From an uncultured Roseivirga sp. (GTDB taxonomy: Bacteria > Bacteroidota > Bacteroidia > Cytophagales > Cyclobacteriaceae): 64,000 nt of DNA. Below, piece by piece: positions 1 through 7,590 of the stretch. Under the pieces are notes generated by a model that was not told where the DNA came from, searched no databases, and was given only the letters and a program-made list of their open reading frames with translations. The stretch spans positions 525,810 to 589,809 of the forward strand of contig CANLOY010000002.1 of assembly GCA_947493005.1 (NCBI GenBank), in the 5' to 3' direction. The position numbers and the translations under genes were made by a program. Numbering within the stretch: the first letter of the stretch is position 1; the number at the start of each line of letters is the position of its first letter.

Positions 1-1380
1 TATAGTGCCTGAGTTTAAGGCCAGCGCTGTTGTGGAGGTATAATCCAAATCTGAACTCACATCACCTGATTGTACCGTGTAGTTAAAGGTTAGCGTGGCG
101 CCTCCACTGCCTGAACTGTAATTTACAGTTCTGTCTGTGGCACCGGTCTCTAATGTTAATTGTGGAGTCCCTGTTACTGTAACTGCTTCACTAAAGGTTA
201 CCGTTACTGTTACTGCATCACCTACTTTATAGGTGCCATTGGCTGTGGAACTACTCACGCCCGTTACTGTTGGAGCTACCCCATCAATTACCAGAGCTTT
301 GTTTGCTCCTAATGAGTTAGCTGCTCCAGGACTAGCCAAAGTTAAGGTTGCATCATTTCCTGCTCCATCTTTTATAGTGCCTGAGTTTAGTGCCAGTGCC
401 GTTGTAGAGGTATAATCCAAACCTGAACTCACATCACCTGATTGTATCGTGTAGTTAAAGGTTAACGTTGTGCCTCCACTGCCTGAACTGTAATTCACAG
501 TACGGTCTGTAGTACCGGTCTCTAAGGTTATTTGTGGAGTGCCTGTTACTGTAACGGCTTCACTAAAGGTCACCGTTACTGCTACTACATCACCCACTTT
601 ATAGGTGCCATTGGCTGTAGAACTACTCACAACTGTGACTGTAGGGGAAGTTGTATCAATCACCAAAGCTTTGTTCGCTCCCAGTGAGTTAGCGGTTCCA
701 GGACTGGACAAGGTCAAAGTGGCGTCATTGCCTGCTCCATCTTTTATAGTGCCTGAGTTTAATGCCAAGGCGGTTGTAGAGGTATAATCTAAATCTGAAC
801 TCACATCACCTGATTGTACCGTGTAGTTAAAGGTTAGCGTGGTACCTCCACTGCCTGAGCTGTAATTCACAGTCCTGTCCGTGGTACCGGTCTCTAAGGT
901 TATCTGAGGAGTGCCTGTTACAGTAACGGCTTCACTAAAGGTCACAATTACTGCTACTACATCACCCACTTTATAGGTGCCATTGGCTGTAGAACTACTC
1001 ACACCTGTGACTGTAGGGGAAGTTGTATCAATCACCAAAGCTTTGTTCGCTGCCAATGAGTTCGCTGCCCCTGGAGTTGGTAGAGTCAAGGTAGCATCAT
1101 TGCCTGCTGCATCCTTAATCGTTCCTGAGTTTAGTGCCAGTGCTGTTGTGGAGGTATAATCCAAATCTGAACTCACATCACCTGATTGTACAGTATAGTT
1201 AAAGGTAAGTGTCGTACCTCCACTGCCTGAACTGTAATTCACCGTTCTGTCTGTGGTACCGGTCTCTAATGTTATCTGCGGAGTACCTGTTACTGTAACT
1301 GTTTCACTAAAGGTTACCGTTACTGCTACTACATCCCCTACTTTATAGGTACCATTGGCTGTTGAACTGCTCACACTGGT
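1..1380 (-). repeat. Tandem 372-bp coding repeats (3.7 copies in the window)
   Basis: The same block recurs every 372 bases (for example the segment reading ACTTTATAGGT at about 224, 596, 968 and 1340). Each unit encodes 124 residues in frame within the surface protein, so this is a protein repeat and not an intergenic repeat. Copies differ by scattered substitutions only. The array continues past base 1. Confidence 0.9.
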
Positions 1381-2178
1381 CACTGTGGGAGCTATATTAT
1401 CCACCACAGTAACCGTGATGGCTTTGGCAAAATCATCAGTACCATCATTGGTGTTGATTCGCACACTGTAAGACCCAGCTGCCAAAGCACCATCAGCTCT
1501 TAGGGTACTTCCACTAATATTGAAGCTGCCATTATCTGTGTCTCCAGTACCACTCACCTCAGTATAGGTATGTGAATCACCCCCATCGGCATCGGTAGAT
1601 GATAATGTACCAATTGTGGAGTTTACCCCAGTAGTACTTTGATTTACCGAAGAGGGTGTTAAAGTAATATCTGTAGGTGCATTATTAGCAGCTGGCAAAG
1701 CAGTACCTGACAAAACTACTGAATAAGACGTTAAAACCCCTATAGTTACAAATTGAACGCTGATGCTATAATAATTACTTGCCAAAAGAGTTTGAGACAC
1801 GCCAGAAGTCAATACAGTATTGGCAGGGGCGCCTCCTCTGGAGGCATCTGTTCCATAATCTCTTAAGGTAATTAGAACATTGTCAGACCATGTCGCTATA
1901 AAAGTACCGTTTGAACCACCGTTGATCTTCCAAAAATCAGTTGGGTCTGAAGTAGCGCAAGCCCCTCCCAGACAGACATTTCCAGTAATTGTAGTAGCAT
2001 TACTTATGGTTTGGGTACCAGCAGTAAGATTGGTACCATTGGGCTCGGTTTCCACCTGACCAAAGGCTATATTGCCCAACAGGGTTAATACAAATAATAA
2101 GTATACACTGCTCTTTGTTGATTTTCTTTTACCCCTCCTCTTAAGAGAAGAGTAGCTAACGCTGGAAGTGTGGTTCAT
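1..2178 (-). CDS. Secreted Ig-like tandem-repeat surface protein, C-terminus beyond the window
   Basis: The minus-strand frame is open from an ATG at 2178 to base 1 (726 codons) with no stop, so the 3' end lies outside the window. After a short basic leader there is a hydrophobic signal segment ending in AFGQ (about residues 21-37). A region of about 130 residues follows that looks like a bacterial pre-peptidase-type domain. Then comes a cadherin-like segment with motifs such as GSYSVRINTNDG (about residues 180-265). From about residue 266 on there are nearly identical 124-residue units with motifs SSTANGTYKVGD, VTVTFSEAVTVTGTPQ and SGTIKDAAGND, typical of calcium-dependent Ig-like adhesin repeats. 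A surface-exposed or secreted adhesion or matrix role is inferred. A type IX sorting domain would be expected at the missing C-terminus. The start fits the signal peptide placement. Confidence 0.85.
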   Translation of the reverse strand, partial: MNHTSSVSYSSLKRRGKRKSTKSSVYLLFVLTLLGNIAFGQVETEPNGTNLTAGTQTISNATTITGNVCLGGACATSDPTDFWKINGGSNGTFIATWSDNVLITLRDYGTDASRGGAPANTVLTSGVSQTLLASNYYSISVQFVTIGVLTSYSVVLSGTALPAANNAPTDITLTPSSVNQSTTGVNSTIGTLSSTDADGGDSHTYTEVSGTGDTDNGSFNISGSTLRADGALAAGSYSVRINTNDGTDDFAKAITVTVVDNIAPTVTSVSSSTANGTYKVGDVVAVTVTFSETVTVTGTPQITLETGTTDRTVNYSSGSGGTTLTFNYTVQSGDVSSDLDYTSTTALALNSGTIKDAAGNDATLTLPTPGAANSLAANKALVIDTTSPTVTGVSSSTANGTYKVGDVVAVIVTFSEAVTVTGTPQITLETGTTDRTVNYSSGSGGTTLTFNYTVQSGDVSSDLDYTSTTALALNSGTIKDGAGNDATLTLSSPGTANSLGANKALVIDTTSPTVTVVSSSTANGTYKVGDVVAVTVTFSEAVTVTGTPQITLETGTTDRTVNYSSGSGGTTLTFNYTIQSGDVSSGLDYTSTTALALNSGTIKDGAGNDATLTLASPGAANSLGANKALVIDGVAPTVTGVSSSTANGTYKVGDAVTVTVTFSEAVTVTGTPQLTLETGATDRTVNYSSGSGGATLTFNYTVQSGDVSSDLDYTSTTALALNSGTI

Positions 2179-2433
2179 GTGGTTGAGAAGTTATTAATGA
2201 ATAGTAACTCTATTAACCTAAAGAAAAGAAAAATACAACAAAGTCAATCTAATCATTACTGACCAATTCAAAAATTGGCAGAAAACCACTAGAAGATAAA
2301 GTACCCACTTAAAAAAATCATAAAGCTCTCCAAGCTTAGACAAGAAAATCAATATATCAAGGTTAAAAACTTAGAATCGGGATAACTCCAAAACGAATCT
2401 AATGAAGGTAAGGAATTCAATTGCTCAAATATG

Positions 2434-2463
2434 AAAATACCACAACCTAGGTTGTGGTATTTT
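2434..2463 (-). terminator. Perfect 30-bp palindrome, likely terminator of the collar gene pair
   Basis: A perfect inverted repeat is centred at 2448/2449. It starts 16 bases past the stop of the collar gene at 2479 and ends in a T run on the minus strand. The position and tail fit an intrinsic terminator. The rest of the gap 2179-2478 is A+T-rich and shows no convincing gene; the promoter of the repeat protein should lie there. Confidence 0.7.
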
Positions 2464-2478
2464 ATCCTTATTAATAAT

Positions 2479-3060
2479 TCAACTTCTAGATGGGAAAACT
2501 CCTTGCAAGCAAATTATCCAATAAATAGTCAGATAAGGTTGCATATTATTATGCCATTGACTGCCTCCTGTTGGTGCTATATTTACGGAAGTTTGGACAT
2601 TAGTAATCGATGCCTGCGCCAACTTTACATCTGGAGCCGTATCGTCATTATAAAAGAATGCCGTACCTCCAACTTCGTTTCCTATTGAACCACCAGCGAC
2701 CGGTGTCCCAGAAGTGCCGTCTTTCTTACTAACATGTAAATCTGCCGTACCTCCTGTAACGGTGGCTATATGAAAGTGTGAAGGCATCTGATTTTGTGTG
2801 AGGGTTACTATTTCCTGACCAGACCTAGCTCCCAGTTTATGAGTACTCAAGCCAGGACCAGTTCCTGCGCTAATTGGTATACGTCCTCTTAAATCTGGTA
2901 AAGCAAATGTGGTTCTGCCATCTCCTCCATAAGTAGTTCCTAAAATTGAGAATAACGCCTGATTAGCATTGATAGCCAATAACTGTCCTTCACAAAAAGC
3001 CCATGTACGTGGGGCGAAGTTACCTCCAAACCCTCTGATTTCTCCTATTACTCCATTCAT
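2479..3060 (-). CDS. Phage tail collar domain protein (microcystin-dependent protein family), copy 1
   Basis: This 193-aa protein begins IGEIRGFGGNFAPRTWAFCEGQ, followed by the collar signature ALFSILGTTYGGDGRTTFALPDLRGR (about residues 35-62) and the C-terminal PYLTIYWIICLQG motif. These are the hallmarks of the tail-collar / COG4675 'microcystin-dependent protein' family, usually 170-200 residues. There is no signal peptide. Its neighbour at 3088 is about 80% identical over the C-terminal half, so the two arose by tandem duplication; 27 bases separate them and they are probably co-transcribed. One oddity is GGSQW where the other two copies have GGSQP before the conserved HxN motif. The family's function is not established. 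Bacteroidota carry such genes outside prophages, and a self-assembling extracellular or contractile structure is only a guess. Confidence 0.85.
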   Translation of the reverse strand: MNGVIGEIRGFGGNFAPRTWAFCEGQLLAINANQALFSILGTTYGGDGRTTFALPDLRGRIPISAGTGPGLSTHKLGARSGQEIVTLTQNQMPSHFHIATVTGGTADLHVSKKDGTSGTPVAGGSIGNEVGGTAFFYNDDTAPDVKLAQASITNVQTSVNIAPTGGSQWHNNMQPYLTIYWIICLQGVFPSRS

Positions 3061-3087
3061 AATAAATATCTTTTAATAATGAATGAA

Positions 3088-3672
3088 TTAACTTCTAGAA
3101 GGAAAAACTCCCTGTAAACAAATTATCCAATAGATAGTCAGGTAGGGCTGCATATTATTATGTGGCTGAGATCCACCTGTTGGTGCTATACTTACAGAAG
3201 TTTGGACATTAGTAATCGATGCCTGTGCCAACTTTACGTCTGGAGCGGTATCATCATTGTAAAAGAATGCCGTCCCGCCAACTTCGTTTCCTATTGAACC
3301 ATTAGCAACTGGTGTCCCAGAAGTACCATCTAAATCACTAACATGTAAATCTGCCGTGCCTACGCCTGAAGGAATGGCAGCATGAAAATGTGAAGGTATT
3401 TGTAAAACATTTAGCGTTACAGTTTCAGTACCTGACCGTGCACCTAACTTGTGTGTACTTAGTCCTGGCCCAGTTCCTGCACTGATTGGTGCTCGGCCTC
3501 TTAAATCTGGTAAAGCAAAAGTCGTACGACCATCACCTCCATAAGTAGTTCCTAAAATTGAAAAAAGGGCTGTGTTTTGTGCGATCGACAAAAGCTGACC
3601 TTGACAAAACGCCCATGCGCGTGGGGCAAAGTTGCCCCCGAATCCGCGGATTTCTCCGATAACTCCTTCCAT
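3088..3672 (-). CDS. Phage tail collar domain protein, copy 2
   Basis: A 194-aa tail collar protein with IGEIRGFGGNFAPRAWAFCQ at the N-terminus, the collar core with TTFALPDLRGRAPISAG in the middle and PYLTIYWIICLQGVFPSRS at the C-terminus. It is the upstream member of a tandem pair. The middle variable segment (about residues 95-125) is where the two copies differ most, while the last 75 residues are almost identical. No signal sequence or membrane segment is visible. The ATG at 3672 begins the conserved block directly (MEGVIGEIRGFGG), so the start is secure. The 155-base gap to the formyltransferase gene upstream may carry its own promoter. Confidence 0.85.
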   Translation of the reverse strand: MEGVIGEIRGFGGNFAPRAWAFCQGQLLSIAQNTALFSILGTTYGGDGRTTFALPDLRGRAPISAGTGPGLSTHKLGARSGTETVTLNVLQIPSHFHAAIPSGVGTADLHVSDLDGTSGTPVANGSIGNEVGGTAFFYNDDTAPDVKLAQASITNVQTSVSIAPTGGSQPHNNMQPYLTIYWIICLQGVFPSRS

Positions 3673-3827
3673 AATTGTTTATTGTATTGTGTGTTTAAAA
3701 ATAAATTTCATAATCAATGTAGGGTTTTCAATCTAAGATTCACAACATCTTTGCATCTTTTTCAAACCTACTCCTCAATTACAAATTCATGTTGTTAGTG
3801 ACATAAATTCGTATGCATACCTCGGTA

Positions 3828-4754
3828 TTAACCAAACTTATGTCCTTGAACAAAGCCCATATTGAATAACTTCACGCCTGAAAAATAACCGTCAGCTGTT
3901 TGAACCATCGTTATTCTTACGCACTGCATATCTGCACATGCTACAATAACTCCGTATGTAGCATCGGCCATAATAATTTGACCTGGTTCTGCCTCAATTG
4001 CCTCGCTTAAATTCACTGGTGTTACTTCTAAAACCCTTATCAGCACATCATTCATTGAAGTTCTTGCTCCACCATATTTGGGATTTGTAGCGTTAACCAG
4101 ACATTCAACTTCTTCGGCAGAGTACTTTCCCCAATCAATTTGAAGATCTTCTTCTTGAGGTTTCTTCTCAATTATACTTCCATTGGTTTTCAGTGATAAA
4201 AAATCAGAATCCTTGCTCGTTTGGATTTCAACAACCCGATCAATCAGGTCACTGGTAAAAGTTCCGAGCTTCACGCAGTGCAATCCATAAGTTTCACCCG
4301 GCATAATCGGCATTTTCTCCTGAAGTAAAACCGGACCCTCATCTACCTCCTCAGTCATTTGATGTATGGTTACACCTCCATCAGCTTCTTTATTCTTAAT
4401 TTGCCAGAAAATCGGATCTGCTCCTTTATAATTGGGCAGCAAACCAAAATGAAAGTTCACGAACCCTTTTGGTGGCAAATGCAAAAGCTCTGACGGAATA
4501 ATGAATGGAAAAGTAAGTACCCAAACTGCGTCTACTTCATTCTTCTTTACTACTCTCTTTATAACATCAACACAATCTTTACGGTTGAGCACTATTGGTT
4601 TTTCATCCAAACCAATTTCTAACAGTTGAGGGAGGAGTTGTTGTTCTGCACGCTTTGTTGTTATCCCTATTCCAGTCAACATCTCCTTTTCCTTAAGTTT
4701 AGCGATGGTGGGGATCGCTAAAGAATCACTGTTGCAGAGTACAAAAACTTTCAT
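3828..4754 (-). CDS. Formyltransferase of the methionyl-tRNA formyltransferase fold
   Basis: A 308-aa protein with an N-terminal formyl-transferase domain carrying the catalytic triad of the family: N100 and H102 in FVNFHFGLLPNYKG and D138 in TEEVDEGPVL. The segment IDWGKYSAEEVECLV and the following ~80 residues resemble the C-terminal OB-like domain of Fmt. Known relatives transfer a formyl group from 10-formyl-THF to an amino group (Met-tRNA, or amino sugars in ArnA/WbkC-type enzymes). The N-terminus is compact and cytosolic. It lies 10 bases downstream of the binding-protein gene at 4765-5871 and so is almost certainly co-transcribed. Being inside a cluster of collar proteins and oxygenases, it may be a dedicated modification enzyme and not the housekeeping fmt. 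That is inference; the real fmt would have to be found elsewhere in the genome. Confidence 0.75.
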   Translation of the reverse strand: MKVFVLCNSDSLAIPTIAKLKEKEMLTGIGITTKRAEQQLLPQLLEIGLDEKPIVLNRKDCVDVIKRVVKKNEVDAVWVLTFPFIIPSELLHLPPKGFVNFHFGLLPNYKGADPIFWQIKNKEADGGVTIHQMTEEVDEGPVLLQEKMPIMPGETYGLHCVKLGTFTSDLIDRVVEIQTSKDSDFLSLKTNGSIIEKKPQEEDLQIDWGKYSAEEVECLVNATNPKYGGARTSMNDVLIRVLEVTPVNLSEAIEAEPGQIIMADATYGVIVACADMQCVRITMVQTADGYFSGVKLFNMGFVQGHKFG

Positions 4755-4764
4755 AAATTCTAAA

Positions 4765-5871
4765 TTAAATAGCCATATAGGGATTCATCCAATTTGCACT
4801 AACAGCATCTCTCAATTCATTGATTGCCTCATCCTCATCAAGATCTACTGATTCTTCAAGTAAAACCTCACTAGAGAGAATCCCATCTGAACCATAAGTA
4901 TGCTTTAATATAGAAATGGGCCCTAATAGCTTTGGAAGAACCCTGGAGTCATAGGTCCTGTTGTTATCTATTTCAATTAGCGCTTTGTTGAGGTTTTCAG
5001 GGGCAATCTCACCATTTCCAATTATTAGTGATTTTGCTATTGCTATTCCAGTTGACTTTCCCATTTCTTTGAAGACATCTTTGTAAAGAAGATCCGCCAC
5101 TTGATCATTGGCCTTATGGTGGGTCGAAACTATTGAGAGTCCATCTAAGTTCAACTCTCCATTTCCAATTAAGAATGGCAGGCCAAGTAAGGTCACTTTA
5201 TCTTGCAGCCCTCTTGCCTTAAACTCTTCCAGAAACATTTTAGCTTCTTCTCCACAAAGTAAGACACTAACAAAGTCTTTCTGGGTAAAATCTAACACGT
5301 CAAAAGCTTCTTTTACTGGCGATAAAGCTCCATCGTCTGGCATTGGCAACAATTTAAACTCATAATCTGCATCTGGGTTGGCGGCCAACAGACCTTGCTG
5401 AAAGGCCGACAGAAATGAATAACCAGAATCATACATTGAACAAAATGAAAGGCCTTTTGAGCCAATGTTCTTACCAGCGTAATAACCTAAAAGCCAGCTT
5501 TGCTGCCAGAAATGGTAGGAGTTCACCAAAACGTATTCACCAAAACCTTGAGTAGGTAAAAGATGCTCTCCCAAGCAGTTAAAAATAAATGGGATTTTCC
5601 TTTTACTAAACTTCTCCATAGAATTGGCCATTCCATGCCGGGTAGTAATTCCAGTTACTAGTTCAACATCGTGATAACCAAAGAACTTATCTAAGGCTTC
5701 ATCAACTTGCTTTACGCTACCAGCACCTATCATTTCGGGAATTACTTCTAACTCATAATCGGTTCCTTCAAGACATTCATTAGCCGCTTTTTTGAGTGCT
5801 CGTTCAAAGTCTTTACTCATAGAACGGATACTTGAACTTGGTAATAACAGACCAATAGTTGTTGTTTTCAT
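4765..5871 (-). CDS. Type-1 periplasmic-binding-fold protein lacking a signal peptide
   Basis: From the ATG at 5871 the product is 368 aa, beginning MKTTTIGLLLPSSS, typical of the first beta strand of a Leu/Ile/Val- or amide-binding (type-1 PBP) domain. Later segments such as GSKGLSFCSMYDSGYSF and DFVSVLLCGEEA fit the two-lobed fold. An in-frame ATG at 5910 would add 13 polar residues. With neither start is there a signal peptide or lipobox, so the protein appears cytosolic, unlike transport-linked binding proteins. No ABC permease or ATPase is nearby. It is followed after 10 bases by the formyltransferase and preceded after 63 bases by a 2OG oxygenase, which suggests a sensing or scaffold role within this cluster. 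The ligand is unknown. Confidence 0.65.
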   Translation of the reverse strand: MKTTTIGLLLPSSSIRSMSKDFERALKKAANECLEGTDYELEVIPEMIGAGSVKQVDEALDKFFGYHDVELVTGITTRHGMANSMEKFSKRKIPFIFNCLGEHLLPTQGFGEYVLVNSYHFWQQSWLLGYYAGKNIGSKGLSFCSMYDSGYSFLSAFQQGLLAANPDADYEFKLLPMPDDGALSPVKEAFDVLDFTQKDFVSVLLCGEEAKMFLEEFKARGLQDKVTLLGLPFLIGNGELNLDGLSIVSTHHKANDQVADLLYKDVFKEMGKSTGIAIAKSLIIGNGEIAPENLNKALIEIDNNRTYDSRVLPKLLGPISILKHTYGSDGILSSEVLLEESVDLDEDEAINELRDAVSANWMNPYMAI

Positions 5872-5934
5872 GTGTGTATGGTTTTTATTTCTACTAAAAT
5901 CGGGTCTCATTTACATATAAAAGGCCCCTTTCTA

Positions 5935-6615
5935 CTATAATTCTGCCCACATTCTCAGCAGATTACTATACGCTTGTTGAAGCTCAAGTCTTTCATTCAC
6001 CTGAGATTCCCCGAGAGACTGAATTACATAATTTAGCTGACTAAGAATCTCTCTTTGATTTCCATCTCTTACGGCAGATTGCATCCAGGTAACAACCGCC
6101 ATCCTAACTCCTTTTATAACTGGTAATACTTGATGTAGTTTTGTTGTTGGATATACAATCGCATCTCCCGCAGCAAGTTTAAATTTAACATCTCCTGTTT
6201 CCGTCTTAACTAATAACTCTCCTCCCTCATAGGTATCAGGTTCCGAGAGAAAGAGTGTCATGCCTACATCGGTACGAATGGTGTATTGACTTCCCATCAA
6301 AGGGCTGTCAACATGCATCCCGTACTTCATTCCTGGAACATACTTGCTAACCAAGGGGGGTAAAATTGCTTTTGGTAAAACAGAAGATTGCAATGAAACA
6401 TTCGTACTTATAGCCTGCATTACAATCTGAGCTATTTGCTGTGCATGAGGGTTATCCTCAGCTCTAATCTGAAGGTTATCTTTTACCTGAGCAGCATTAC
6501 CTGTTGCTGAAGCAGTCCCTGTTTCAAAGTCCGCTTGATTGATCAAATTCAGAATTGCAGACAGGTGTTCGCTGGAAAGCATCCCCTTAAGATGAAGGTA
6601 ATTCAGATTGGCCAT
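5935..6615 (-). CDS. PKHD-type 2OG-Fe(II) hydroxylase (PiuC/YbiX-like)
   Basis: 226 aa, the usual size of the YbiX/PiuC family. The iron ligands are visible as H101-x-D103 (YGMHVDSPL) and H161 (TKLHQV), with the 2-oxoglutarate-binding R171 (KGVRMAV). YEGGELLVKTETGD is the typical jelly-roll strand between them. The family hydroxylates protein residues or small molecules using O2, Fe(II) and 2-oxoglutarate; YbiX/PiuC genes are often iron-regulated next to siderophore receptors. Here there is no TonB receptor nearby, and the gene sits between a collar-protein gene and the binding protein/formyltransferase pair. A role in modifying a protein of this cluster is inferred. The ATG at 6615 is the natural start (MANLNYLHLKGML). 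Confidence 0.85.
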   Translation of the reverse strand: MANLNYLHLKGMLSSEHLSAILNLINQADFETGTASATGNAAQVKDNLQIRAEDNPHAQQIAQIVMQAISTNVSLQSSVLPKAILPPLVSKYVPGMKYGMHVDSPLMGSQYTIRTDVGMTLFLSEPDTYEGGELLVKTETGDVKFKLAAGDAIVYPTTKLHQVLPVIKGVRMAVVTWMQSAVRDGNQREILSQLNYVIQSLGESQVNERLELQQAYSNLLRMWAEL

Positions 6616-6666
6616 AGCTTTATTTATTCAAACAAGAATGTGGTTTACAGAGCTTCCAATAGTTAT

Positions 6667-6718
6667 TCAAAAACACCCTCCTGAAAATCAGCTTGACAAT
6701 ATCAAACAAGAGGGTGTT
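6667..6718 (-). terminator. Terminator after collar gene copy 3
   Basis: Nine-base arms AACACCCTC (6672-6680) and GAGGGTGTT (6710-6718) with a 29-base loop lie 15 bases past the collar gene's stop. On the minus strand the second arm runs into a short T tract. The loop is long for an intrinsic terminator, so this is moderately supported. Confidence 0.5.
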
Positions 6719-6732
6719 CTAAATAATCAAGA

Positions 6733-7317
6733 TTAACTACGAGGTGGGAAATAACCTTGAAGTGCTATTATATAATTAATACATAAATAGGGCTGTATAT
6801 TAGTGTGAGGTTGACTTCCTCCCGTATCACCTATTGTTACCTGTGAGTTTGGTATTTCTACTTGCACAGCATTAGATGCCATTTGAGTCGTTGCCCCTCC
6901 TGATCCATAGGTATCATTTCCATTTGGGTCTTTTGCCCAGACTGCACCAGCAGGACTACTTGTATCCCCTTCTTCATCACTAGCGTTAATCCTAACCTGA
7001 GCTGACTGAGGCTGAACCATTGCCACATGCGTATGAGAAGGAATCTCTGAAGTAGATAAAACCACACTTTCTACACCTCCACGTTGCCCAAGTTGATAAC
7101 TTGATAGGCCTGGGCCTCGACCTGGGTGAACAGTTACTCGACCTCTTAAATCTGGTAGAGCAAAGGTAGTTCTACCATCCCCACCATAGCGGGTGCCTAA
7201 AATAGCAAATAAAGCTGCGTTAGAATTAATCGGCAAAATCTGCCCATCGCAGAAAGCCCAGCCTTGAGGAGCATAATTACCCCCGAACATTACAATTTGT
7301 CCAATAAAAGGATCCAT
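6733..7317 (-). CDS. Phage tail collar domain protein, copy 3 (divergent)
   Basis: From the ATG at 7317 the product is 194 aa beginning MDPFIGQIVMFGGNYAPQGW. That matches the family start, so the upstream in-frame ATG at 7398 (27 extra residues) is not preferred. The collar core ALFAILGTRYGGDGRTTFALPDLRGR and the C-terminal GGSQPHTNIQPYLCINYIIALQGYFPPRS are present. It is clearly a more distant paralogue of the tandem pair at 2479-3672, and closer to the widespread Bacteroidota 'microcystin-dependent' type. No signal peptide is seen. It is the first gene of the minus-strand half of the cluster, divergent from the TPR-PRMT gene; the 273-base intergenic region between them should hold both promoters, but I could not fix either. 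Confidence 0.85.
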   Translation of the reverse strand: MDPFIGQIVMFGGNYAPQGWAFCDGQILPINSNAALFAILGTRYGGDGRTTFALPDLRGRVTVHPGRGPGLSSYQLGQRGGVESVVLSTSEIPSHTHVAMVQPQSAQVRINASDEEGDTSSPAGAVWAKDPNGNDTYGSGGATTQMASNAVQVEIPNSQVTIGDTGGSQPHTNIQPYLCINYIIALQGYFPPRS

Positions 7318-7590
7318 AGTTGATTTATTAAATGAGTGAAAAATTCTGGTATTGTGCAGTCTATTTTCTTCGGTGTTGATTTTAAGCCAACTGAACAAAT
7401 CATATAATCATTCAGTAAAAGCCAATCCACTAAAGAATGTTCCAAATATGACGAAAAGGAATAAATTTCCTAAACCCGTCTAAAAAAAAATGAAGTTCTT
7501 TTTAAAGATGAAGTTCTATTAAACTCATTTTTCTTTTACATTTATCTCAAACACACAGGCTTTCAAGCCTTAATTGGAAACACACAAACT

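Noticed and set aside
233-1159. Three plus-strand 60-aa open frames with similar sequence at 372-base intervals
   Set aside because: They are antisense shadows of the minus-strand Ig-like repeat protein, whose frame is continuously open and begins with a signal peptide.
1-1380. Regular repeat resembling a CRISPR or satellite array
   Set aside because: The period is 372 bases, in-frame, with protein-level conservation; there are no short repeats with unique spacers.
3828-4754. Housekeeping methionyl-tRNA formyltransferase (fmt)
   Set aside because: The fold fits, but neighbours are not def or other translation genes and the cluster context suggests a special role; left as unnamed formyltransferase.
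2479-7317. Collar genes as evidence of a prophage
   Set aside because: No capsid, portal, terminase, tail tube, lysis or integrase genes are nearby, and the neighbours are modification enzymes.
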